Source: JBBCJR01 sp037190805 (GTDB lineage Bacteria > Pseudomonadota > Alphaproteobacteria > Sphingomonadales > Sphingomonadaceae). Taken from it: a DNA stretch of 64,000 nucleotides. The stretch covers positions 372,001 through 436,000 of the forward strand of contig JBBCJR010000004.1 of NCBI GenBank assembly GCA_037190805.1. The letters run 5' to 3'. This document shows positions 1 to 7,991 of the stretch, piece after piece. The notes below the pieces were generated by a model, which was not told where the DNA came from, ran no database searches, and saw only the letters and a program-made list of their open reading frames with translations. A program made the translations under genes and the position numbers. The stretch's first letter is position 1; each line of letters starts with the position of its first letter.

Positions 1-86
1 GACGCCCATCTTCGGGCGCTTGCACGTAGTGACGAGGATTGATCCGGCTATTGGTGCCGGCAGATTGACGAGGGCGCGAAGCGACT
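1..86. other. Leader region upstream of rpoD
   Basis: This is the left edge of the window, before rpoD. It holds a short hairpin (5-bp arms at 3-7 and 14-18, six-base loop) that could be the end of an upstream transcription unit. A reading frame open from base 1 stops at 42 and might be the last 13 codons of an upstream gene; dnaG often precedes rpoD, but 13 codons are too few to tell. No convincing -35/-10 pair was seen, so rpoD may be read from a promoter outside the window. Confidence 0.3.
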
Positions 87-2105
87 ATGGCGAACACTGA
101 AACCGCCTCGGCTGAGATGGACGGCAAGGACGGCGGCGACGCGCCGCTGATCGATCTTAACGAGGCGGCCATCAAGAAGCTGGTCGCCAAGGCCAAGAAG
201 CGCGGCTGGATCACCTATGACGAGATCAACGCCGCCTTGCCGGAAGGCCAGATGTCGTCCGAGCAGATCGAGGACGTGATGTCCGCCCTTTCGGAAATGG
301 GCATCAACGTCACCGAAGCCGAAGAGCAGGACGGCGACACCGCCGCCGAGGAAGATGGCGGCGACGAGCCGGGCCTGGACGAAGCCGATGGCTCGCCCGC
401 TCCGCAGGCCGTCAAGCGCGAGACGCTGGACCGTACCGACGATCCGGTACGCATGTACCTGCGCGAGATGGGCGCGGTCGAATTGCTGTCGCGCGAAGGC
501 GAGATCGCCATCGCCAAGCGGATCGAGGCGGGCCGCGACACGATGATCGCTGGCCTGTGCGAAAGCCCCCTCACCTTCTCCGCGATCATCGAATGGTCGA
601 AAGCGCTGGACGAAGGGCGGATGCAGCTGCGCGAGATCCTCGACCTCGATGCCATGCTTCAGAAGGACCCGACGCCCGAGCAGGTCGAAGGCGGCGAGGA
701 CGGCGACATTTCGGAACAGACCGCGGGCCCCTCGTTCAAGGATGAGGACGAGCCCGAGGAAGCCGCCGCCGAGGACGAAGAAGACAGCATGACCGAGCGC
801 CGAGCGCCGCGTCAGGAGGAAGACGACGAAGAGGACAACACCCTGTCCCTCGCCGCCATGGAAGAGCTGTTGAAGCCCGATGCTCTGGCCCGGTTCGCGG
901 CCATCAACGCCACCTATGCGAAGTTCCAGAAGCTCCAGGGCCAGCGGCTTGGCGGCTTGGCCAGCGGCGAGGAGATGAAGGGCGCGGACGAGAAGAAATA
1001 TCAGAAGCTGCGCGAGGAACTGACCGAACTCGTCGAGAGCGTCCACTTCCACAACGGCAAGATCGAATATCTGGTCGACCAGCTTTACAGCTATAATCGG
1101 CGCCTGATGGCACTGGGCGGGCAAATGCTGCGCCTGGCCGAGCGGCACAAGATCAACCGCAAGGCCTTCCTCGACAGCTATATGGGCAACGAGCTCGATG
1201 AAAGCTGGCTGCCCCGCGTCGCGGGCATCGACAAGCGTTGGGCCGCGTTCGCGGCGGCCGAGGAGTCGGGCGTCGAGAAGGTACGGCTCGAGATCGCCGA
1301 AATCGCGCAGCTGACCGGCGTCGAGCTGGGCGAATTCCGGCGCATCGTCAACATGGTCCAGAAGGGCGAGCGCGAAGCCCGCATCGCCAAGAAGGAGATG
1401 GTCGAGGCGAACCTGCGCCTCGTCATCTCCATCGCCAAGAAATACACCAATCGCGGCCTGCAGTTCCTGGACCTGATCCAGGAAGGCAATATCGGCCTGA
1501 TGAAGGCCGTCGATAAATTCGAGTATCGGCGCGGCTACAAGTTCTCGACCTATGCGACCTGGTGGATCCGGCAGGCCATCACCCGGTCGATCGCCGATCA
1601 GGCGCGGACCATCCGCATCCCTGTCCATATGATCGAGACGATCAACAAGCTGGTCCGCACCAGCCGCCAGATCCTGCACGAGATCGGTCGCGAGCCGACG
1701 CCCGAGGAGTTGGCCGAGCGGCTGTCGATGCCGCTCGAAAAGGTTCGCAAGGTGATGAAGATCGCCAAGGAGCCGATCAGCCTCGAAACCCCGATCGGCG
1801 ACGAAGAGGACAGCCACCTCGGCGATTTCATCGAGGACAAGAACGCCGTCATCCCCATCGATGCCGCCATCCATGCCAATCTGAAGGAGACGGTGACCCG
1901 GGTCCTCGCCTCCCTCACCCCGCGCGAGGAGCGTGTGCTGCGCATGAGGTTCGGTATCGGCATGAACACCGACCATACGCTGGAAGAAGTCGGTCAGCAG
2001 TTCAGCGTTACCCGCGAACGCATCCGGCAGATCGAGGCAAAGGCGCTCAGAAAGCTTAAACACCCCAGCCGCAGCCGGAAGATGCGCAGTTTCCTGGATA
2101 CATGA
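87..2105 (+). CDS. rpoD: RNA polymerase primary sigma factor RpoD (sigma-70)
   Basis: Housekeeping sigma factor that directs core RNA polymerase to -35/-10 promoters. At 672 aa it has the full sigma-70 layout. Region 1.1 lies at about residues 20-85, and region 1.2 begins with DDPVRMYLREMG near residue 117. A long, very acidic non-conserved region (about 205-255, runs of E and D) follows. Region 2 is at about 435-510, with ANLRLVISIAKKY, the DLIQEGNIGLMKAV core-binding stretch and the YATWWIRQAI -10 recognition helix. Region 3 follows, and region 4 (610-672) carries the VTRERIRQIEAKALRKL helix-turn-helix for the -35 element. It stands alone in its transcript and ends at a strong terminator 40 bases downstream. 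The length suits alphaproteobacterial RpoD. Identity is certain. Confidence 0.98.
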   Translation: MANTETASAEMDGKDGGDAPLIDLNEAAIKKLVAKAKKRGWITYDEINAALPEGQMSSEQIEDVMSALSEMGINVTEAEEQDGDTAAEEDGGDEPGLDEADGSPAPQAVKRETLDRTDDPVRMYLREMGAVELLSREGEIAIAKRIEAGRDTMIAGLCESPLTFSAIIEWSKALDEGRMQLREILDLDAMLQKDPTPEQVEGGEDGDISEQTAGPSFKDEDEPEEAAAEDEEDSMTERRAPRQEEDDEEDNTLSLAAMEELLKPDALARFAAINATYAKFQKLQGQRLGGLASGEEMKGADEKKYQKLREELTELVESVHFHNGKIEYLVDQLYSYNRRLMALGGQMLRLAERHKINRKAFLDSYMGNELDESWLPRVAGIDKRWAAFAAAEESGVEKVRLEIAEIAQLTGVELGEFRRIVNMVQKGEREARIAKKEMVEANLRLVISIAKKYTNRGLQFLDLIQEGNIGLMKAVDKFEYRRGYKFSTYATWWIRQAITRSIADQARTIRIPVHMIETINKLVRTSRQILHEIGREPTPEELAERLSMPLEKVRKVMKIAKEPISLETPIGDEEDSHLGDFIEDKNAVIPIDAAIHANLKETVTRVLASLTPREERVLRMRFGIGMNTDHTLEEVGQQFSVTRERIRQIEAKALRKLKHPSRSRKMRSFLDT

Positions 2106-2144
2106 GTCGCGCGGCCCGCTCCTCGCACGAATAGTATGATAAAG

Positions 2145-2173
2145 GCCCGCCTGAGTTGTCAGGCGGGTCTTTT
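2145..2173 (+). terminator. Intrinsic terminator of rpoD
   Basis: A 10-bp stem (2145-2154 with 2159-2168, one G-T pair, otherwise perfect) closes a GTTG tetraloop and is followed by CTTTT. It lies 40 bases past the rpoD stop and reads on the plus strand. Confidence 0.88.
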
Positions 2174-2290
2174 GCTGTGTGAAGGGGCTACGATTTCGAT
2201 ATGGAATCGTAATTAACGGGTCTTTAAACTCTCATTTACCCCTTCCGGTTAGGCAAGCTCCCCTGTGTCAGTATCCGGGAGTCGCACCTG

Positions 2291-2977
2291 ATGATCCAAC
2301 CGCCAGCTTTCGCCGCTCGCCCTCTGGCAGCCGACGATATCGCTGCTGCGCTTGCAGCGCTGGTGGCGACGAGTGGATCGGCGGGTCATCCCCATGTCCG
2401 CCGCCTCGCCGAGGTGCGTGCCGACACGTCGCGCGAACTGGTCGCCGATACGCTGCACTATCTATGCATTCTGCACGGCCGGCAGCCCAGCTTTGCCGAA
2501 GTCGCCGCACGGCTTGGCGACACATTCGCCCCCCGCAGCTGGCTGGATGCCGCCGCCACCGCTTTCGCAGGCGAGCGTGCCCGGATTTCGCAGCTGAGCG
2601 TCGCGGCCGGCGCACCGCGCGCTGAACCCGGTCAGATCAGCACCGAGGAACTGGTCGCCGGACAGCGTCAGGCGCTGCTGACGCTGGTACGGTCCGACCG
2701 CCGTGGCTGCCTGCTCGGCGCCGTCGCCGCGACGCTGCTCGACTGGGAAGCCGTGCATGATGCCCTGGCCCCGATCGGCGATCGAGTCGGCGTTCCATAC
2801 GCCCGTCCAGACGGCGATTGGCCGGCCCGCGCCGAAACGCTCGCGATTATCGACGAAGCGGCCGATGGCGGCCCGCTGATCGGGCGGGCGATCCTGTTCG
2901 CCGCCCAGCAGGTCGTCGCCCAGCAGCGTGCGTTCTGGGATGTGCTGGACGCGCGCCACGCCGTGCGCCTCTCCTGA
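2291..2977 (+). CDS. Conserved sphingomonad-type hypothetical protein
   Basis: A 228-aa soluble protein of unknown function. It has no signal peptide or membrane span; the sequence is mostly alanine/leucine-rich helix with a conserved-looking tail (AQQVVAQQRAFWDVLDARHAVRLS). ATG 2291 follows GGGAG nine bases upstream. Codon use matches neighbouring core genes, with strong GC3. It follows the rpoD terminator and points the same way as the ceramide-pathway genes downstream, but 80 bases or more separate it from them and nothing ties it to them. I believe similar proteins occur in other Sphingomonadales under a DUF label, from memory only. The gene call is good; no function can be given. Confidence 0.75.
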   Translation: MIQPPAFAARPLAADDIAAALAALVATSGSAGHPHVRRLAEVRADTSRELVADTLHYLCILHGRQPSFAEVAARLGDTFAPRSWLDAAATAFAGERARISQLSVAAGAPRAEPGQISTEELVAGQRQALLTLVRSDRRGCLLGAVAATLLDWEAVHDALAPIGDRVGVPYARPDGDWPARAETLAIIDEAADGGPLIGRAILFAAQQVVAQQRAFWDVLDARHAVRLS

Positions 2978-3094
2978 CCCGCGTCTTTCCGTCACATTCC
3001 TGCAACAGCACGGAAATTTCCGGCCGAACCACTGGCCGACGGGCGGCGGGACGCTAATGTGGGCCGATCGCAATGCCCGGGGGGGTGTGGTCGA

Positions 3095-3343
3095 ATGTCG
3101 CTGTTGCTGCATGAAATCGATTGTAAGCCGGTTGTCACCGTCGACGGGCCGATTGCGCGCAGCTTGATCTGGTCAGAGGGGGCATGGCGGCATGATCCTG
3201 TTGCCGGCCTCAAAGCCTTGTCAGAAGGTCGGCAGATCGGCGCCATCCGGCTGATGTCTCGCCATCCCGCCGCCGCCTGTGCCCTGCCCTACGCTCTGGA
3301 CACGCTGGCCGCGCGAACATCGATCCGGTTGAAGGTCCGCTGA
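3095..3343 (+). CDS. Small hypothetical protein
   Basis: An 82-aa open frame between the 2291 gene and the reductase at 3366. I chose ATG 3095 because GGGGGTG lies just upstream. An in-frame ATG at 3059 would add 12 residues without a better ribosome-binding site. The product reads as a compact mixed alpha/beta protein (MSLLLHEIDCKPVVTVDG at the N-terminus) without signal peptide, membrane span or metal motif. Its stop is 22 bases before the reductase start, so the two may be co-transcribed. I do not recognise the family. The frame could be real or chance, since long frames arise easily at this GC content. Confidence 0.42.
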   Translation: MSLLLHEIDCKPVVTVDGPIARSLIWSEGAWRHDPVAGLKALSEGRQIGAIRLMSRHPAAACALPYALDTLAARTSIRLKVR

Positions 3344-3365
3344 TCGGCCGTTAACGCCTGTCGGC

Positions 3366-4283
3366 ATGGCGATTCTTGCAATTACCGGCGGTACCGGGTT
3401 CATCGGTCGCGATCTCGTCAGACGGGCGCGCAATGGCGGCCATGGCGTGCGTGCCCTGGCCCGCCGGCCACAGCCGTCCGGCGACGGCGTCGAATGGCAT
3501 GAAGGAACGCTTGCCCAGGTCGATCGACTGGCAGCGATGATGGGCCGCTGCGGCGCCGTCATCCATGTCGCAGGTGTCATCAACGCCGCCGAGCGCGCCG
3601 ATTTCGCGACCGGCAATATCGAAGGCACCCGGCTGATGATCGAAGCCGCGCGCGCTGTCGGCGTGCGGCGGTTCATCCACGTATCGTCCCTTGCCGCGCG
3701 GGAACCCGGCCTGTCCAACTATGGCTGGTCGAAGGCGGAATCGGAGGCGCTGGTCGCCCAGTCCGGCCTCGACTGGACGATCGTCCGGCCCCCGGCCGTC
3801 TATGGCCCCGGCGACCGCGAAACGCTGACCCTGTTTCGCATGGCCCAGCGCGGCATCGTCGTATTGCCGCCCGGCGGCCGTTTCTCGGTGATCGAGGTCG
3901 GAGATCTGGCCCGCCTGCTTCTGGCTCTCGCCCTCAACGACATCGCCATCGGCAGAACCGTCGAACCCGACGATGGGGTCCGGGGCGGCTGGGACCATCG
4001 CGACTTCGCCCACGCGCTGGGCGCGGCGGTCGGACGTCGGGTCCTGCCGCTGCCCCTGCCCGGCTGGATGGTCAGCGCCGGCGCAGCCTTCGACACCGGG
4101 ACGTCGAAGCTGTGGGGCCGGCAGCCGAAGCTGAGTTTCGATCGCGCACGCTATATCCGCCATCCCGACTGGGTCGTGTCGAGCAACGCCCGTCCGCCGG
4201 TGTCACTGTGGCGACCCGAAATCTCCACCCGCCCCGGCCTTGTCGCCACGGCCGACTGGTATCGCCAGGAAGGTTGGCTGTAA
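3366..4283 (+). CDS. cerR: NAD(P)-dependent epimerase/reductase, likely ceramide reductase (CerR-like)
   Basis: A 305-aa extended short-chain dehydrogenase of the atypical NDUFA9-like group. The N-terminal Rossmann motif TGGTGFIG sits at residues 7-14. The catalytic set is present as Ser107/Ser108, Tyr119 and Lys123 (YGWSK). An acyl carrier protein and serine palmitoyltransferase follow on the same strand. In Caulobacter, genes for SPT, a dedicated ACP and an NAD-dependent epimerase-like protein (CerR) lie together and are needed for ceramide, CerR reducing the 3-keto group of oxidised ceramide. Context and fold therefore favour the same role here; that is inference, since many NDUFA9-like reductases act elsewhere. 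A 188-base gap separates it from the ACP gene, so that pair may have its own promoter. Confidence 0.78.
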   Translation: MAILAITGGTGFIGRDLVRRARNGGHGVRALARRPQPSGDGVEWHEGTLAQVDRLAAMMGRCGAVIHVAGVINAAERADFATGNIEGTRLMIEAARAVGVRRFIHVSSLAAREPGLSNYGWSKAESEALVAQSGLDWTIVRPPAVYGPGDRETLTLFRMAQRGIVVLPPGGRFSVIEVGDLARLLLALALNDIAIGRTVEPDDGVRGGWDHRDFAHALGAAVGRRVLPLPLPGWMVSAGAAFDTGTSKLWGRQPKLSFDRARYIRHPDWVVSSNARPPVSLWRPEISTRPGLVATADWYRQEGWL

Positions 4284-4471
4284 GCCGGATTAGCACCACG
4301 ATCGCGCCGGGTGGGGAAAGCGCCACCGGCCCGACCACCCAATCGCAGCATCCTGAACGGGCAGGCCGGGCGGGATACGGGTTGGCGCAGACCTTGTTTC
4401 AGCAGCCAATCTGCCCCCTTCCCGCCGCAATGGCTTGGCAAGGGCGGTGAGGATCGTCAAAGGACCATGGC

Positions 4472-4717
4472 ATGACCACCCACGAACAGACCTTCGCGAA
4501 GGTCGCCGAGCTGATCGCCCCCTTCAACAAGAAGGACGCCGCCTTGAGCGACGCGACGACCTTCGCCGGGGACCTGGAATGGGATAGCCTGACGGTGATG
4601 GATTTCGTCGCCTCCATCGAGGACGAGTTCGACATCCTGATCACCATGAACATGCAGGCCGAGATCGAGACCGTGGGTCAGCTTGTCGCCGCAGTGGAGA
4701 AGCTCAAGGCACAATGA
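4472..4717 (+). CDS. Acyl carrier protein of the sphingolipid cluster
   Basis: An 81-aa acidic ACP. Ser39 in the DSL motif (residues 38-40, WDSLTVMD) is the phosphopantetheine attachment site. It differs from the housekeeping fatty-acid ACP in having Trp before DSL and Thr after it, and its gene is not beside fab genes. The stop overlaps the spt start (ATGA, 4714-4717), so the two are translationally coupled. In Caulobacter a comparable ACP beside spt is required for ceramide synthesis. This ACP probably presents the acyl thioester used by the palmitoyltransferase or by a ceramide synthase encoded elsewhere. AAAGGA upstream supports ATG 4472; the ATG at 4467 is in another frame and stops after two codons. 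Confidence 0.9.
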   Translation: MTTHEQTFAKVAELIAPFNKKDAALSDATTFAGDLEWDSLTVMDFVASIEDEFDILITMNMQAEIETVGQLVAAVEKLKAQ

Positions 4718-5916
4718 CCGACCTTTTTTCCAAGTTCGATGGGCTTATCGCCGAACGCGAAGCCCTGCTCGCCACGGGCGTGCGCGATCCCTTCGCCATC
4801 ATCATGGATCAGGTCACGTCACCGACCGAAGCGGTGATCCAGGGCCGCCGGACCATCCTGCTCGGTACCTATAACTATATGGGGATGACCTTCGATCCCG
4901 ACGTCGTGGCGGCAGGCAAGAAGGCGCTGGACGAGTTCGGGTCGGGCACCACCGGCAGCCGGGTGCTGAACGGCACCTACCAGACCCACAAGGCATGCGA
5001 GGACGCGCTGCGCGACTTCTACGGCATGGACCATGCCATCGTCTTCTCGACCGGCTATCAGGCCAATCTGGGGATGATCTCGACCATCGCCGGCAAGGGC
5101 GACTACATCATCCTCGACGCCGACAGCCACGCCTCGATCTATGACGGCTGCTGGCTGGGCAATGCCGAGATCGTCCGCTTCCGCCACAATTCGGTCGAGG
5201 ATCTGGACAAGCGCCTATCGCGCCTGCCGGCCGAGGCGGGCAAGCTGGTCGTCCTAGAAGGCGTCTATTCGATGTTCGGCGACATCGCCCCGCTGCCCGA
5301 GATGGTCGCTGTCGCCAAGAAGCATGACGCGATGATCCTCTGCGATGAAGCGCACGGCATGGGCTTTTTCGGCCCCAACGGCCGCGGCGTCTATGAAGAG
5401 TTGGGCTGCGAGAAGGATATCGACTTCGTCGTCGGCACCTTCTCCAAGTCGGTCGGCACGGTCGGCGGCTTCTGCGTCTCGAACCACCCGAAGTTCGAGG
5501 TGCTGCGTCTCGTCTGCCGGCCCTATGTGTTCACCGCTTCGCTGCCGCCGTCGGTGGTGGCGACCGCGGCGACCTCGATCCGCAAGCTGATGCATGCGTC
5601 GGCCAAACGCGAACATCTGTGGAAGAACTCCCGGCGCCTCCACCAGGGCCTGCGCGATCTTGGCTATACCATCGCCACGGAAACCGCCCAGTCGGCGATC
5701 ATCGCCATCATGATGCCCGACCAGGAGATGACGGTAGCCCTGTGGCAGGCGCTTCTGGAGATGGGCCTCTACGTCAACATGGCCCGCCCGCCCGCGACCC
5801 CGGCCGGCACCTATCTGCTGCGCTGCTCGCTGTGTGCCGAGCATTCCGACGAGCAGGTGGGCGAGATTCTGCGCATCTTCGCCGAAGCCGGACACGCGGT
5901 GGGTCATCTGACCTGA
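4714..5916 (+). CDS. spt: Serine palmitoyltransferase
   Basis: PLP-dependent alpha-oxoamine synthase that condenses L-serine with a palmitoyl thioester to 3-ketodihydrosphingosine, the first step of sphingolipid synthesis. Its 400 aa align closely with the 420-aa Sphingomonas paucimobilis enzyme at a constant offset of 20. His139 (DADSHAS) stacks on PLP, Asp211 and His214 (DEAH) bind the pyridine and O3', and Lys245 in GTFSKSVGTVGGF forms the Schiff base; these correspond to His159, Asp231, His234 and Lys265. The start overlaps the ACP stop by four bases, and the protein lacks the short N-terminal leader of the S. paucimobilis form. Sphingomonads use the pathway to make glycosphingolipids that replace LPS. 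Identity is near certain. Confidence 0.96.
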   Translation: MTDLFSKFDGLIAEREALLATGVRDPFAIIMDQVTSPTEAVIQGRRTILLGTYNYMGMTFDPDVVAAGKKALDEFGSGTTGSRVLNGTYQTHKACEDALRDFYGMDHAIVFSTGYQANLGMISTIAGKGDYIILDADSHASIYDGCWLGNAEIVRFRHNSVEDLDKRLSRLPAEAGKLVVLEGVYSMFGDIAPLPEMVAVAKKHDAMILCDEAHGMGFFGPNGRGVYEELGCEKDIDFVVGTFSKSVGTVGGFCVSNHPKFEVLRLVCRPYVFTASLPPSVVATAATSIRKLMHASAKREHLWKNSRRLHQGLRDLGYTIATETAQSAIIAIMMPDQEMTVALWQALLEMGLYVNMARPPATPAGTYLLRCSLCAEHSDEQVGEILRIFAEAGHAVGHLT

Positions 5917-5951
5917 CCCCGCGGAGGCTTTCCCGGTTATAGTTTCTTAAC

Positions 5952-5992
5952 CTTTCCTGCCTAGTCCTTAACCAAATCTTGAGGCAGGAAAG
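5952..5992 (+). promoter_or_regulatory. Inverted repeat covering the ribosome-binding site of the hybrid kinase
   Basis: A perfect 11-bp inverted repeat (5952-5962 and 5982-5992) with a 19-base spacer. The 3' arm contains the AGGAAAG ribosome-binding site and ends two bases before ATG 5995. As RNA it would form a stem hiding the Shine-Dalgarno sequence; as DNA it could be a dimeric operator. Either reading makes it a control element for the kinase gene. Confidence 0.6.
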
Positions 5993-5994
5993 CG

Positions 5995-7983
5995 ATGGAT
6001 CATCCATTTCTGGTGCGCACCGCGTCTGGTGATCGAAAGCCCGGCCGTCTCGCGGCAGCGGGCGCGATCGGCTTCGCACTGATCGTCATCGCCCTTGTCG
6101 TGATGCTGTTTCGCGCCAACGACGCGCGCGAGGCGGCCGAGCGGGCGGAACGGCGGAGCTATGACATCCTTGTCGTCTCTGCTCAGTTCGATGCCGCCGT
6201 GGCCCATGCCGAGGCAGCGCTCAACGCCTTCGTCGTCTCGGGCGACCGGCGCATCGGCACCCGCTATTTCGACCAGTGGCTGAAGGCGGGACGCCTGCTG
6301 AAGCGGCTGGATGCCCTGTCGCAATCCAACCCGAACGAAACGCGCATCCTCGGTGAGATTCGCCAAGCTTACGAGGAACGCGGCCGTCAGCTCGCCCGGC
6401 CCGCGACGCTGGCCACCTATGAGCGCCGCTGGGCCGCCTATAACACCGTCGCCGCCGACGCCGATGGCCAGCAGCCGACCGCCAGGCGGATGCGTCAGCT
6501 GCTCGATCAGTTGGGCACGGCAGAGCGCAATCGCCTCGTTGAGCGGCGCGAACAGGCGCGCAACATCACCGACTGGTCGAACATGCTCGACGCTCTGACA
6601 GCCGCACTGGCTATCCTTCTCGGGCTTGCCGCGCTGTTTATCGGCTGGACCGCGATCCGGGCATTGGCCGCGCGTGCCGACAGCGAGCGGCTGGCCGAGC
6701 GCGACCGTCGCCGCGCGGTGGAACTGGAAGCGGCGGTCGCCGCACGCACCGCCGAGTTGACGACCGCCAACGAAAATCTCCGCACCGAGGCGGAGGAACG
6801 CCTCGCCGCCGAAACCCAGCTCGCCCAGATGCAGAAGATGGACGCCGTTGGCCAACTCTCGGGCGGCATCGCTCATGATTTCAATAATATGCTGGCGGTT
6901 GTTGTCGGCGGACTGGATCTCGCCCGCCGCAAACTGGAAGCGGACGCCGAGGAAATCGGCCGTCACATCGAGAACGCCATGGACGGCGCCAACCGTGCCG
7001 CCGGACTGACCCGCCGCCTGCTCGCCTTCGCCCACCAGCAGCCCCTGTCTCCCGAAGGGCTGTCCGCAAACACGCTGATCGCCAGCATGACCGAGCTTCT
7101 GGATCGGACGCTGGGCGAGCGGATCACCATCGTCCCCCGCCTTGCCGACGATTTGTGGCCTGTCTTCACCGATGTCAGTCAGCTGGAGAACGCGATCCTC
7201 AATCTCGCGGTCAACGCGCGGGACGCCATGCCCGAAGGTGGACGGGTGACGGTCGACACGGCAAACCATCATCTCAAGTCAACGATCCGGCTATCGCACG
7301 GCGAGCTTCAGCCCGGCGACTATGTCACCATCCGCGTTGGCGATGGGGGGTGCGGCATGGATAGCGCGACGCTGGCTCGCGTAGTCGAGCCGTTTTTCAC
7401 GACCAAAGAGGTCGGCAAGGGTACCGGCCTCGGTCTCAGCCAGGTGTTCGGCTTCCTCAAACAGTCAGGCGGCGGCATGGACATTCAGTCGATGCCCGGG
7501 ATCGGCACGTCGGTCAGCCTGTTCCTGCCGCGCCACGCCGGCGCCATCGTTTCATCACCGCCGACCCCGGTGCCGCTGGCCGCGTGGACCGCACAGAACC
7601 CGTCGGTCGCGACCACGGGCCAACGCGTCCTGGTCGTCGAAGATGATCCGAGGGTAAGGATGTCGACCGTCAATACGCTCGTCCATCTCGGCTATGACGT
7701 CGTCGAAGCCGAGAACGGACACGAGGCGCTGAGGGTTCTCGAGAGCGCCGATGACATCCGCCTGGTGCTGAGTGACGTGATCATGCCCGGCATGATGGGA
7801 CCGGAGCTGGCCGAACGGCTGCGCCAGAGCCGGCCCGAGATCGCCGTGATCTTCACCACCGGCTATGCGGGCGACGCGGCTGCCGAGATCGTCGCCGCCG
7901 GTCCGGTGCTGCACAAACCCTTCACCGTCGCGCACCTGCAGCGAGCAGTCAGCGATGCATTCCAGCAGGCCCGCGCCGCCTGA
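5995..7983 (+). CDS. Membrane-bound hybrid sensor histidine kinase/response regulator
   Basis: A 662-aa hybrid kinase. One membrane span (about 19-41) and a second (about 194-222) enclose a helical periplasmic sensor domain resembling CHASE3, with the typical SGDRRI...YFDQW stretch. A coiled-coil (225-280) leads to the dimerisation domain with phospho-acceptor His294 (GGIAHDFNN). The ATPase domain has an N box (NLAVNARDAMPEGG), a DGGCGM G1 box and a GKGTGLGLS G2 box. A C-terminal receiver (about 545-660) has Asp594 (LSDVIMPG) and Lys in HKPF. No separate response regulator lies beside it, so its output partner is unknown. An inverted repeat masks its ribosome-binding site. It is probably transcribed apart from spt, since 78 bases separate them. 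Confidence 0.93.
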   Translation: MDHPFLVRTASGDRKPGRLAAAGAIGFALIVIALVVMLFRANDAREAAERAERRSYDILVVSAQFDAAVAHAEAALNAFVVSGDRRIGTRYFDQWLKAGRLLKRLDALSQSNPNETRILGEIRQAYEERGRQLARPATLATYERRWAAYNTVAADADGQQPTARRMRQLLDQLGTAERNRLVERREQARNITDWSNMLDALTAALAILLGLAALFIGWTAIRALAARADSERLAERDRRRAVELEAAVAARTAELTTANENLRTEAEERLAAETQLAQMQKMDAVGQLSGGIAHDFNNMLAVVVGGLDLARRKLEADAEEIGRHIENAMDGANRAAGLTRRLLAFAHQQPLSPEGLSANTLIASMTELLDRTLGERITIVPRLADDLWPVFTDVSQLENAILNLAVNARDAMPEGGRVTVDTANHHLKSTIRLSHGELQPGDYVTIRVGDGGCGMDSATLARVVEPFFTTKEVGKGTGLGLSQVFGFLKQSGGGMDIQSMPGIGTSVSLFLPRHAGAIVSSPPTPVPLAAWTAQNPSVATTGQRVLVVEDDPRVRMSTVNTLVHLGYDVVEAENGHEALRVLESADDIRLVLSDVIMPGMMGPELAERLRQSRPEIAVIFTTGYAGDAAAEIVAAGPVLHKPFTVAHLQRAVSDAFQQARAA

Positions 7984-7991
7984 CACTCAAG

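Noticed and set aside
48..2063. A 671-codon open frame antisense to rpoD
   Set aside because: It is the complement of a GC-rich real gene; its product has no family motif, and codon positions follow the sense gene.
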